The notes under the pieces: generated by a model | Database searches by the model: none | The model's input: only the letters and a program-made list of their open reading frames with translations | What the model was told of the DNA's origin: nothing | Program-made: the position numbers and the translations under genes | Shown here: piece after piece, positions 17,340-25,937 of the stretch | Layout of the letters: each line of letters begins with the position of its first letter | How positions within the stretch are numbered: position 1 is the first letter of the stretch | Assembly (NCBI GenBank): GCA_965223825.1 | Contig: OZ245018.1 | Coordinates: 310,001-374,000, forward strand | Reading direction: 5' to 3' | DNA from: CAJXQU01 sp965223825 | Lineage (GTDB): Bacteria; Pseudomonadota; Gammaproteobacteria; CAJXQU01 | Length of the DNA stretch: 64,000 nucleotides

Positions 17340-19598
17340 ATGTTATTAGCAACGGATTTAGATGGAACATTCCTCGCTGGCAGCGCGGAAGATCGACAAC
17401 AACTTTATCAGCTGGTTTCCCAGCGTAAAGATATTCAATTAGTTTTCGTCACGGGACGCGGCTTGGAATCCGTTATGCCGTTACTATCCGATCCGACGAT
17501 TCCACAACCGTCTTATATTATTTGCGATGTGGGTGCGACAGTTGTCGATGGTGAAAATCTACAGTCAGTGCAGCCCCTCCAAGCTGATATTGATCAAAGC
17601 TGGCCAGGTGAAGATGAAATTGTGCAAACCATGAGTCAATTCGATGGGATTGAACGTCAGGATGTTCCGCAAAAAAGACGTTGTTCGTTCTTCTGTGAGC
17701 CAGGTGCAGTGACAGACGAAATCGCAGAAATCGCAAACTCTTTCGATTGTGATCTACTTTATTCTGCCAGTCGATATTTAGATTTTTTACCACGTGGCGT
17801 GAATAAAGGCTCGACCTTAAAAGCGTTGGTTAAACACCTTGGTATTGATCAGGACACGGTATTGGTCGCTGGCGATACGTTAAATGATCTGTCCATGTAT
17901 AAAGAAAATTTCTTCGGCGTTTGTGTGGGTGAGTCTGAAGATAAATTAGTAGACATGACGAAGGATCAGGAAAACGTTTTACATGCTGATAGCCCTGGTT
18001 GTGGCGGTATTCTGCAAGCATTGAGTCATTTCAAATCACTTGGACAAAAAAATATTAACGAGGTGAACAGCGATCAAATCGCGCCGGGAAAGTCTGATCT
18101 GGTGATTGTGTACCATCGCTTGCCGTTTGAAGAGTTTATTGAGGACGGGCAGTTAAATCACCGCAGACCGACGTCACCCAATGGCATTATTCCAACCCTA
18201 TTAAGTTTTTTTGCTGACGGAAAATCAGGATCGTGGATCGCATGGTCAACCATGGAATCCGAAGTAAGTAATTTTGAAACACGCACGCAAGTTGATACAA
18301 AGCGTTATCCGAATTTGATCTCATCAAAGGTATCTTTAAGTAAACGAGAAGTAGATATTTTTTATAAACGTTTTTCTAAAGAAGCATTTTGGCCAACGCT
18401 GCATACTTTTTGGGAGCGCGCAAAATTCCGTGAAGATCACTGGCAAGTGTTCCTTGAGGTGAATAAAAAATTTGCAGAACACGCGGCTGCAGAGGCTGCT
18501 GAAAATGCCGTTGTTTGGATCCATGATTATAATTTGTGGATGGTGCCAGCGTATTTACGCGAATTGCGTCCAGATGTGACGATCGCATTTTTTCACCATA
18601 CGTATTTTCCATCGGCGGACGTGTTTAATGTGTTGCCGTGGCGACGGGATATTATCGGTAGTCTTTTGCATTGTGATTTTATTGGTTTCCATATTCCGCG
18701 TCAGGCAGAAAACTTTGTTGATGTCGCGCGTGGTGTGTCACCGATTAAAACAATTCAACGAGAAAACTGTGCACCACGATTTTTGAGTTATGGTTGTGCT
18801 GTTGGCTTGGATCGTATGACAACTGAAATCGAAGTAAATAATCGCCGCATTAAACTCGGCGCCTTGCCCGTTGGTCTGGATCTTAAACGTGTAAGCGATG
18901 CCTTAGAGAAACCTGCTGTGCAAGAAAAACGACGTTATCTTGAGGAGGAGTTTAAACAGACGGATATGATTTTGTCGGTTGAACGGCTTGATTACACAAA
19001 AGGCATTGTGCCGAAGCTTGAAGCCTTTGAGTTGATGTTAGAACAGAATCCGGAGCAGATCGGAAAAGTCTCGTTGGTGAATATCTGCGTCCCAGCGGCG
19101 AAGGAAATTACGATCTACCGAAAAATGCAGACACAGATTGAACAAATTGTCGGTCGCATCAACGGGCGTTTCGGTAAGGTCGGTTGGACGCCGGTGCAAT
19201 TTTTCTTCCGTAGTTTTCCCTTTGAGGATCTCGTTGCCTATTACGCAGCTGCAGACGTTATGTGGATCACACCATTACGTGACGGATTGAATCTTGTCGC
19301 AAAAGAATTTGTCGCTACGCAGGGTATGATTGATGGCAAAGGGGTATTGGTGTTGTCTGAATTTACCGGAGCTGCAGCAGAATTACGCGGTGGTTTATTA
19401 ACGAATCCACACGACCCACATGATCTTGTCACGACCTGCTTACGTGCGCTTAGTATGAGTGATGACGAAGCAGTTAACCGGTTAAAAGAAGCTTTCGATG
19501 TGGTTAAACGCAATGACATTATCAACTGGGGCGACGAGTTTATGCAGGCGATCTCGAGTTGCTCTGCTGAAGGCGATACATTGCGATCCGTTGCGTAG
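17340..19598 (+). CDS. ggpPS: Bifunctional glucosylglycerol-phosphate phosphatase/synthase
   Basis: 752 residues with two domains. Residues 1 to about 245 are a HAD phosphatase: nucleophile motif ATDLDGTF with Asp6 and Asp8, and GDTLNDLSMY as the metal-binding motif. Residues about 255-752 are a GT20 synthase. ERLDYTKGIVPKLEAFE, VGRINGRFGKVGWTPVQFF and PLRDGLNLVAKEFVA resemble glucosylglycerol-phosphate synthases more than trehalose-6-phosphate synthases. The predicted reaction is ADP-glucose plus glycerol 3-phosphate to glucosylglycerol phosphate, then dephosphorylation to the osmolyte glucosylglycerol. The phosphatase-first fusion is known from salt-tolerant gammaproteobacteria such as Azotobacter and Stenotrophomonas. 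A trehalose-6-phosphate product is the main alternative. The start is fixed by AGGAGA 7 nt upstream. Confidence 0.85.
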   Translation: MLLATDLDGTFLAGSAEDRQQLYQLVSQRKDIQLVFVTGRGLESVMPLLSDPTIPQPSYIICDVGATVVDGENLQSVQPLQADIDQSWPGEDEIVQTMSQFDGIERQDVPQKRRCSFFCEPGAVTDEIAEIANSFDCDLLYSASRYLDFLPRGVNKGSTLKALVKHLGIDQDTVLVAGDTLNDLSMYKENFFGVCVGESEDKLVDMTKDQENVLHADSPGCGGILQALSHFKSLGQKNINEVNSDQIAPGKSDLVIVYHRLPFEEFIEDGQLNHRRPTSPNGIIPTLLSFFADGKSGSWIAWSTMESEVSNFETRTQVDTKRYPNLISSKVSLSKREVDIFYKRFSKEAFWPTLHTFWERAKFREDHWQVFLEVNKKFAEHAAAEAAENAVVWIHDYNLWMVPAYLRELRPDVTIAFFHHTYFPSADVFNVLPWRRDIIGSLLHCDFIGFHIPRQAENFVDVARGVSPIKTIQRENCAPRFLSYGCAVGLDRMTTEIEVNNRRIKLGALPVGLDLKRVSDALEKPAVQEKRRYLEEEFKQTDMILSVERLDYTKGIVPKLEAFELMLEQNPEQIGKVSLVNICVPAAKEITIYRKMQTQIEQIVGRINGRFGKVGWTPVQFFFRSFPFEDLVAYYAAADVMWITPLRDGLNLVAKEFVATQGMIDGKGVLVLSEFTGAAAELRGGLLTNPHDPHDLVTTCLRALSMSDDEAVNRLKEAFDVVKRNDIINWGDEFMQAISSCSAEGDTLRSVA

Positions 19599-19899
19599 GG
19601 CAGTATTCAAGCAACCGCCGTGTTTCTAGGTTAAGGATAAACTCACTGGCGGATTGGATTAGTCAAACGCGTTTTTTGCGATCGCAATGAGTAAGATCGC
19701 GATGTTTAAGATTTAACTTCTCGGATTGATGTACCGATTTTTTTCGTAATCTGCAGTTGTGAGTGAAGAGGATCTTGTGCCTGATCTTACAACTGGTCTG
19801 AAAATTGCTGATAGGGGTAACGATAAAGAAAAATAATTTAGCCTCAAAACGTTGAGGTGATTATCCCCAAACCCCCGCCCGATAGGAGAGGACAACGAT
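19599..19899 (+). other. Intergenic leader of glnN
   Basis: 301 bp. It contains a sigma-54-type promoter at 19794-19809, a 12-bp palindrome TTGCGATCGCAA near 19677-19688, and a 7-bp inverted repeat CAGTTGT/ACAACTG (19754-19760 and 19789-19795). I found no terminator for ggpPS and no consensus NtrC site. Confidence 0.5.
19794..19809 (+). promoter_or_regulatory. Sigma-54-type promoter for glnN
   Basis: TGGTCTGAAAATTGCT has GG at 19795-19796 and GC at 19807-19808 with the exact 10-nt spacing. The -12 element TTGCT is perfect; the -24 element TGGTCTG is partial against TGGCACG. It lies about 90 bp upstream of the glnN start, and sigma-54 control of glutamine synthetase is common. rpoN is encoded at 34150. 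Confidence 0.55.
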
Positions 19900-22074
19900 A
19901 TGAGTGGCAATGAATCCCGCGCCCAAGCAATTTTCCAAATAACAAACCGTGAACCAAAAGAGGTCAAGAAACCCAAGCCCTTGACCAAAATTTGGGCAGA
20001 GGATGTTTTTAACCTCGCGACAATGGAAGAAGCGTTGTCTAAAAACGCCTTCAAAGCGATGAAGAAAACGGTCCAAACGGGTGCGCCTCTCGATCCGGCA
20101 ACGGCAGATGTGGTTGCAGCTGCGATGAAAGACTGGGCAATCGCGAAAGGCGCTAAGTTCTTTTCACACATCTTCTATCCGATGACCAATGTCACGGCAG
20201 AAAAGCATGATGGTTTTATCATTACCAATGCAGAAGGTAATGCAATCACCGAATTTACCGGCAGTCTTCTGATCAAAGGTGAGCCGGATGGTTCTTCTTT
20301 TCCTAACGGTAGCTTGCGAATGACCAATGCCGCACGAGGTTATACCGCTTGGGATCCGAGTAGCCCTGCTTATATTATGCAGACGGATAATGCCGCGACT
20401 TTAATGATCCCAAGTGTATTTATGTCATGGACGGGCGAAGCACTGGATAAAAAAATTCCACTCTTACGTTCTAACGCAGCGATGAATGAAGCGGCGCAAA
20501 AAGTCCTTTCATTAATGGGTGAGACAGATATCGCACCATTAAACTCGAGTTGTGGTGCGGAGCAAGAATACTTTTTAGTGGACAGTAATTTTGCGAATAG
20601 CCGACCTGATTTATTACTTTGTGGAAGAACCTTATTCGGAGCGCCTTCCGCAAAAGGCCAACAGTTTGATGATCACTATTTCGGGGCGATCCCTGAGCGT
20701 GTGCAAGTGTTCATGCAGGATTATGAAGACAAGTTGTACAAACTGGGTATTCCAGCTAAAACGCACCATAACGAAGTCGCGCCAGGCCAGTTTGAGATCG
20801 CGCCGTATTTTGAAGCCGCGAATGTGGCGGCTGATCATCAACAATTAATGATGACGTTAATGCAAAGCACCGCGAAGGAACACGGCTTTTTGTGCTTGCT
20901 GCATGAAAAACCTTTTGCCGGTGTGAATGGATCAGGAAAGCATGTGAACTGGTCTGTCGGCAACGCAACACAAGGTAATTTATTAGATCCTGGTAACACC
21001 CCACATGAAAACCTGAATTTTCTGTTGTTTTGTGGCGCTGTGATTCGAGGTGTACATCTTTATGGACCATTATTGCGTGCGGTTATCGCCTCTGCATCGA
21101 ATGATCACCGTCTTGGTGCGAATGAAGCACCGCCAGCGATTTTGTCTGTTTACTTAGGTGATCAGCTAGAAGGCGTTTTTAACGATATTAAAGAAGGCAA
21201 AGTTTCTGTTCATAAAGATGGCGGTATGATGGATCTTGGTCTGTCGCAAATCCTTCAGTTCAAACGCGATCCCGGTGATCGTAACCGTACATCGCCGTTC
21301 GCATTTACAGGTAACCGTTTTGAGTTCCGTGCGGTCGGTTCATCACAATCCGTTTCAGGTCCGTTAGTCGCTATGAATACCATGCTGGCTGATTCATTAA
21401 ACTGGGTTTCTGAAAAACTCGAAGCAGAGTTAAATAACGGTAAAGATCAGGCTGATGCCGTTTTGAGCGTGTTGAAAGAGTTGATGGAATTACACGGGAA
21501 TGTTGTCTTCGGTGGTGATGGGTATTCATCTGAATGGCATCGTATGGCAGTGGAAGAACGCGGTTTGAAAAACTTACCAACCACAGCCGACGCATTACCT
21601 GCGTTGCGCGAAGAGTCAGTGATTAAACTGTTCGAAAGCACGGGCGTGTTAACACCTGTTGAACTCGAAAGCCGTTTTGAAGTTTATGCAGAGCAATACA
21701 TCTTGTCGATCGAAGTGGAAGCGAAGTTAGTCATTGATATGGCGACAACATCAATCTACCCGGCGGCGATCAAATATTTATCTGATCTGACAATGACAGC
21801 AACAAGTGTCAGTGAGCTAGGTGTCGTGCTGGATAGCGGATTGACGCAGAGCATTGTTGGAGAAGTTAATGCGATGAAAGTATCAATTGACGCACTGAGT
21901 GAAGCGATCGAAAAAGAAGACTTCGAGACAACTGAGCTTCATTTAAATTATTGTGCAGATGTGATTCGTGGTTTGATGGATGACGTGAGAACCCATGCAG
22001 ACAAACTTGAAGCACTGGTTGCTGATGAGCTTTGGCCGTTACCGAAGTATTCAGAAATGTTGTTTATTAAATAA
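19900..22074 (+). CDS. glnN: Type III glutamine synthetase
   Basis: 724 residues, the size of the GSIII class (GlnN), about 1.5 times GSI. It makes glutamine from glutamate, ammonia and ATP in the cytoplasm. Class-specific landmarks: KFFSHIFYPMT near residue 87, NSSCGAEQEYFLVD, KTHHNEVAPGQFEIAPYFE, EKPFAGVNGSGKHVNWSVG and the long C-terminal helical region. The start is backed by GATAGGAGAGG. GSI (glnA) and ntrBC are not in the window, so it is unclear whether this is the main or an auxiliary enzyme. The sigma-54-type promoter suggests nitrogen control. A bidirectional terminator follows. Confidence 0.95.
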   Translation: MSGNESRAQAIFQITNREPKEVKKPKPLTKIWAEDVFNLATMEEALSKNAFKAMKKTVQTGAPLDPATADVVAAAMKDWAIAKGAKFFSHIFYPMTNVTAEKHDGFIITNAEGNAITEFTGSLLIKGEPDGSSFPNGSLRMTNAARGYTAWDPSSPAYIMQTDNAATLMIPSVFMSWTGEALDKKIPLLRSNAAMNEAAQKVLSLMGETDIAPLNSSCGAEQEYFLVDSNFANSRPDLLLCGRTLFGAPSAKGQQFDDHYFGAIPERVQVFMQDYEDKLYKLGIPAKTHHNEVAPGQFEIAPYFEAANVAADHQQLMMTLMQSTAKEHGFLCLLHEKPFAGVNGSGKHVNWSVGNATQGNLLDPGNTPHENLNFLLFCGAVIRGVHLYGPLLRAVIASASNDHRLGANEAPPAILSVYLGDQLEGVFNDIKEGKVSVHKDGGMMDLGLSQILQFKRDPGDRNRTSPFAFTGNRFEFRAVGSSQSVSGPLVAMNTMLADSLNWVSEKLEAELNNGKDQADAVLSVLKELMELHGNVVFGGDGYSSEWHRMAVEERGLKNLPTTADALPALREESVIKLFESTGVLTPVELESRFEVYAEQYILSIEVEAKLVIDMATTSIYPAAIKYLSDLTMTATSVSELGVVLDSGLTQSIVGEVNAMKVSIDALSEAIEKEDFETTELHLNYCADVIRGLMDDVRTHADKLEALVADELWPLPKYSEMLFIK

Positions 22075-22106
22075 ATGTGATCAAGCTTTTCTGATGTTTT
22101 AATGAT

Positions 22107-22137
22107 AAAAAAGCCCTCATTGATGAGGGCTTTTTTT
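22107..22137. terminator. Bidirectional rho-independent terminator
   Basis: AAGCCCTC and GAGGGCTT arms around a 6-nt ATTGAT loop (22111-22132), with A-run before and seven T after. It separates the convergent glnN and lipoprotein genes. Confidence 0.9.
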
Positions 22138-22154
22138 GATCGTCTGATCGACAA

Positions 22155-22463
22155 CTATTCTTTATCGTCTGGCATTTTTACATCAATGTCGGGAACTTCA
22201 ACTTCGACGGTTTTGGTGTCTAATTCAATTTCCGCAGTGTCCACATCTATCTCTGGTAATTTGCCGCCTTTCACATCAACATCGACGGACGGCATATTGC
22301 CATCTTTCGTTTTGTTGACTTCATATTCTGGCAAATTCCCTGCGTCAGCTTTGACATCAACATCAGGCAGGCTACCCGGTTCTTCAATATCCGCATCACA
22401 GGCGGTAAGTAATGCACCGCTTAGCGTCATGGCCGTTAGCATCGTAAGTGTTTTCTTATTCAT
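22155..22463 (-). CDS. Small repetitive acidic lipoprotein
   Basis: 102 residues. The signal peptide ends in lipobox LLTAC, with Cys22 as the lipidation site. Asp23 at position +2 is the classical inner-membrane retention residue in E. coli. The mature part is about 80 residues of repeating units of the form [L/M]P[D/E/S]x[D/E]V followed by D/K/G, for example LPDVDVK, LPEYEV, MPSVDVDVK, LPEIDVD and VPDIDVKMP. It is very acidic and likely extended beta or disordered. I do not recognise a named family. It has a 210-bp upstream spacer and a shared terminator with glnN, so it is probably monocistronic. Confidence 0.75.
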   Translation of the reverse strand: MNKKTLTMLTAMTLSGALLTACDADIEEPGSLPDVDVKADAGNLPEYEVNKTKDGNMPSVDVDVKGGKLPEIDVDTAEIELDTKTVEVEVPDIDVKMPDDKE

Positions 22464-22703
22464 TTTCGACTCCTGAAAAATAATAGAACGGAATCAGTCG
22501 TTCAGTTAAACGCTGACATGTTGTGAACACTGTACGATTTATGGGTTATGCCGGTAAGTATTGAAAGTCGGAATTAAGTGTAAGAAGAATCCGACTATAA
22601 ATTTGAGCAGTGCTTTAGTCAGAGTCTGATCAGAATTGGCCATGCCATAGCGCACGTCGAGCGCGATCACATTGTGACGCGATCAGGCTGTTATGATGGG
22701 GCA

Positions 22704-23318
22704 ATGTCAGATTACCTTGTGCCCACGAAGATCACGCAATATGAACAGTTGATCAAAAAAAGTCGTTTTATCGCTTTCGCCGCACCAGTGCAAAACAGCG
22801 CATCGGCACACGCTTTCATTTCCTCAATTAGACAACAATATCCTGATGCGGGTCATGTTTGTTATGCCTTTGTCGCAGGTGAGCCGAACAACACACCGCA
22901 CGTTGGGTTTAGTGATGACGGTGAACCCAATGGGACAGCCGGAAAGCCGATGTTAAATGTCCTTCAGCATGGTGATGTGGGTGATATCGTGATCGCAGTG
23001 GTGAGATATTTCGGCGGTGCGAAATTAGGCACAGGGGGGCTTGCACGTGCGTACTCCAGCTCCGTAACGGAAGTGCTCAAAATTTTGCCAACGCAAAAAC
23101 GCATAGCAACAATACATCTGAAATTTACGGCGGAATTTGCTTTGGAAGATCCGATCCGGCGTGCATTACAAAGTGCAAATGCCCGTGAGGTGGAGGTCGG
23201 TTACTCGAATCAATTATCGATTCGATGCACTTTACCGGAAGTGAAATTGGCTGAACTGAAAATCGCGTTGAACGATCTTAGCCGGGGGCAGATCAGCCTA
23301 AAAGTTAACGCCGTTTAA
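22704..23318 (+). CDS. yigZ: YigZ/IMPACT family protein
   Basis: 204 residues from the ATG at 22704. The open frame extends 10 codons upstream, but the family starts near MSDYLVPTK. The UPF0029/IMPACT N-terminal domain is clear: KSRFIAFAAPV, GHVCYAFVAGEPN, FSDDGEPNGTAGKPML, then VRYFGGAKLGTGGLARAY, the strongest signature. The C-terminal ~80 residues are the DUF1949-type ferredoxin-like domain. IMPACT proteins in eukaryotes act in translational stress control; the bacterial role is unsettled. It lies convergent with the kinase gene, 22 bp apart. Confidence 0.9.
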   Translation: MSDYLVPTKITQYEQLIKKSRFIAFAAPVQNSASAHAFISSIRQQYPDAGHVCYAFVAGEPNNTPHVGFSDDGEPNGTAGKPMLNVLQHGDVGDIVIAVVRYFGGAKLGTGGLARAYSSSVTEVLKILPTQKRIATIHLKFTAEFALEDPIRRALQSANAREVEVGYSNQLSIRCTLPEVKLAELKIALNDLSRGQISLKVNAV

Positions 23319-23340
23319 TGATTTTCATCTGATCAAAAAG

Positions 23341-25086
23341 TTAAGCATCAAGTTCGTTAAGATCGTTTATTTTACTCAATTGAAAACAAACACGCCCCAG
23401 TTCGTTGTGCACAAGTTTCAGTGTGTAGTCATTTAATTCGGCCTGTCGTGCCGCTTGATACAATCCTATCCCCAAGCCGCTGTTGGAATCCGTTGGTTGT
23501 AAAAATAATCGATTAACCAAATAGTCCGGTACGGCTGATCCGTTATCACAAACGCTTAATTTGATTTCCGTGTGTCGATCACTCTGTTCCGCTGTTAACA
23601 ATGAAATGGTGATCGTGACCGGTGTTTCGGTCTGGCTTTTAAAGTACGCATTTTCCATTAGGTTTTCGATCACACTATCAAACAGATCAAACGGAATGAT
23701 CGGGTTCGCCTGAATGCTGGCTTGGAACAGGACTTGATCCGATCGCAAACGCTGCTGAAGTTTTTTCCACCAACTTTGCAAAGACATGTGCTCAATCGTC
23801 ACGTCTTCTGGGTCACGTAATTTATCTAATGCGAGCTGCAACCGCTGGGTAATATGAGGCAGTTGTTTTTGCAACAATTGCTGCCCACCGGAGACAGTAT
23901 CGCGCGTACTATTATCTTCACTCTCAAGCACGCTGGTGATGGTCTGCAATGATTGCAACAGGTTTTTGATATCGTGTGTAACGCGCGCCCCAGTTTCGTA
24001 AATCGCTTGCAGATGGGTTTGTTGCATGAGTTCGAGCTCACGGTGTTTTGCTTCATAAAAATGGTGGACAAGCTCGATCAGTAATTTGCAGTGCATTCGC
24101 AAGGTTGGCCCTGCTGCGCGGCGTGTGTAAAGACTGACACTAAATGTGCCGGTGTCGATATCAAACCGGTGGCGTGTACCGCTACCTTCGACAGCTTCTT
24201 TGCCGCCGTGCGATTCGGCCAAGCGCCAATGTACGGCTTCTATCCAGGGTAGATTTACCAGCCTTTGCATGGCAGATCGGAAAAACGCTTCAGGGTGCTT
24301 TTCACGCTCCGCCAGTTCTGCAAGCTCGCCTAACCATTGTTCAAAAGGAGTACCGATGTTAAGAATCGAGCGTTCCCATAATTGTGCAAAGGCATTAAAA
24401 CCAGACGTGGGGGACGACAACCAACCGAGAATAAAGAGAAAGACGGAGAGGTAGATTAAGGCTTGTAATAGTGCCACAGCGTATTCAACACCGCTGTGAT
24501 ACATGATCAATAAACTGCCTGCAGCGAGCATGCCAGAGAGCATGGCCATGGTGATACTACGGAAAAAGTCTAATGGTCGGATCTGCGCTTCGGATGGTGT
24601 ATCCCAACTGATCAGAAAGATAAGAAACGGTAATAAAAATAATCCGTAACGGAATAAATTATTAATATGGGGATCGAGCGCCGGAATGTTAAACAATTGT
24701 GTGGTTGCGCGGATCAGCATTTCAGAAACGAGAAATACTAAGGTGAGAAAGTAAGCACGGCGTTCGTTGGTGTTCTCGACTGTCAGACCTGACACCAGTC
24801 CAACAAGTAAGCTGATCCACAAACAAATAATCCACCAATTCAGCCAATAGATAAATGCAGCAGTAAATAAAATAAATAGCAAACCCGCGCGCAGCGGCAC
24901 CACTTGATCGCGCCCCCAAAGTGGTTGCCAGATAAAGAATAGCCCGAGGTGTGCAAGGATGATGGAACGTGAAATCGCGCTGTTAAAGTCGATCCAGATC
25001 GCCAGATGCAATAACAATAACATGGCCGCCAGAACCCAAAGACCATTGAGCTGACGATGATGATAAAACTTGGATTCAGGTGGCAT
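23341..25086 (-). CDS. Polytopic membrane sensor histidine kinase, orphan
   Basis: 581 residues. About eight hydrophobic helices occupy residues 14-230. A cytoplasmic linker (about 240-345) with no recognisable PAS or GAF signature follows. Then comes a dimerisation helix with ETGARVTHDIKNLLQSL, phosphoacceptor His about residue 371. The ATPase domain has the N box SVIENLMENAYF, a G1-like CDNGSAVPDY and the G2-like SGLGIGLYQAA. The THDIKN H-box differs from the usual HE(I/L)RNPL form. No response regulator is adjacent. The gene is divergent, with 63 bp between starts, from an ABC-2 permease, which may be functionally linked. Confidence 0.82.
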   Translation of the reverse strand: MPPESKFYHHRQLNGLWVLAAMLLLLHLAIWIDFNSAISRSIILAHLGLFFIWQPLWGRDQVVPLRAGLLFILFTAAFIYWLNWWIICLWISLLVGLVSGLTVENTNERRAYFLTLVFLVSEMLIRATTQLFNIPALDPHINNLFRYGLFLLPFLIFLISWDTPSEAQIRPLDFFRSITMAMLSGMLAAGSLLIMYHSGVEYAVALLQALIYLSVFLFILGWLSSPTSGFNAFAQLWERSILNIGTPFEQWLGELAELAEREKHPEAFFRSAMQRLVNLPWIEAVHWRLAESHGGKEAVEGSGTRHRFDIDTGTFSVSLYTRRAAGPTLRMHCKLLIELVHHFYEAKHRELELMQQTHLQAIYETGARVTHDIKNLLQSLQTITSVLESEDNSTRDTVSGGQQLLQKQLPHITQRLQLALDKLRDPEDVTIEHMSLQSWWKKLQQRLRSDQVLFQASIQANPIIPFDLFDSVIENLMENAYFKSQTETPVTITISLLTAEQSDRHTEIKLSVCDNGSAVPDYLVNRLFLQPTDSNSGLGIGLYQAARQAELNDYTLKLVHNELGRVCFQLSKINDLNELDA

Positions 25087-25149
25087 GATAGCGGGGAGCG
25101 ATTACAATGCCCTATAAATTGGTGTGATCATATTCTAGAGGAATTTAAT

Positions 25150-25935
25150 GTGCCTGCCATCTTTCACATAGCTCGATTCACAATACTCGAGGCGTGGCGT
25201 ACTCATTTTGCATTGTTACTGTTGATGGTGATCATCGCCGGTGTTGGTTTATCTGCTTTTATGACGAGCCAGGCGATCACGGAGACAGAAACGATTCGTA
25301 TTAGTATCCTCGCAGCAAGTTTGAGATTGCTTAGTGTATTTGTTCTGAGTATTTATGTGATCAGTAGTTTTGTGCGAGAAATTAATGACAAGGGGATGGA
25401 GTTGACGCTCGCCCTGCCGATCACTCGAGCGCAATATTTATTCGGAAAATTTACCGGGTTTGGTCTATTGGCTTTTATCTCCGCAACGACCGCCGGTCTG
25501 TGTGTGTGGTTTTTCGCCGCGAGCGGTGAAGTGCTATATTGGAGTTTAAGCCTGTTCGCAGAATGTCTGATCATGACAGCGTTATGCTTGGTCTGTGTAC
25601 TGAGTTTTAGTCAAATGGTTTCTGCCATTAGCGCCGTATTTGCCGTTTATTTACTATCGAGAAGTATCACCGCGATTCGTTTAATGAGCGAGGGACCGTT
25701 GGTGGATTTAACTTCAACATGGACACATTTTATCGCATACGTGGTGAAGTTCATCAGTGTGATCTTGCCGGATCTCTCTCTGTTTACCCGAACGGAATGG
25801 TTGCTGACGCTGCCAGCTGCACGGCAAAATTTTTCAATCGATGTTGGTCTGATCAGCGTGCAAAGTGTGCTTTATATTAGCCTGTTGCTTGCGATTGGTT
25901 TGTTTGATCTCTATCGCAAAAATCTTGATAGTTGA
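25150..25935 (+). CDS. ABC-2 type transporter permease
   Basis: 261 residues from a GTG start with a good AGAGGA site 7 nt upstream; the open frame reaches 31 codons further back but without a ribosome site and into the kinase gene. Six transmembrane helices are visible. The first helix is preceded by the amphipathic FHIARFTILEAWRTHF, and the loop after helix 2 carries REINDKGMELTLALPITRAQYLFGK, typical of ABC-2 permeases of the NatB/YhgE/NosY type. A cognate ATPase gene is not adjacent. The only unpaired ABC ATPase in the window is at 55586-56329. Followed directly by a membrane-anchored protein gene. Confidence 0.8.
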   Translation: MPAIFHIARFTILEAWRTHFALLLLMVIIAGVGLSAFMTSQAITETETIRISILAASLRLLSVFVLSIYVISSFVREINDKGMELTLALPITRAQYLFGKFTGFGLLAFISATTAGLCVWFFAASGEVLYWSLSLFAECLIMTALCLVCVLSFSQMVSAISAVFAVYLLSRSITAIRLMSEGPLVDLTSTWTHFIAYVVKFISVILPDLSLFTRTEWLLTLPAARQNFSIDVGLISVQSVLYISLLLAIGLFDLYRKNLDS

Positions 25936-25937
25936 AG

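Noticed and set aside
19677..19688. TTGCGATCGCAA containing the cyanobacterial HIP1 octamer GCGATCGC
   Set aside because: The gene content is gammaproteobacterial; the octamer is expected as part of the general GATC/CGATCG bias and is not dense as in cyanobacteria.
19713..20171. 152-codon minus-strand ORF opposite the start of glnN
   Set aside because: It lies antisense to the N-terminal region of a clearly coding glutamine synthetase, has no recognisable domain and no ribosome site; a shadow of the real frame.
22669..22679. TCACA-T-TGTGA palindrome before yigZ
   Set aside because: Half-sites are in the reverse order and spacing of a CRP operator, and no promoter elements could be placed beside it.
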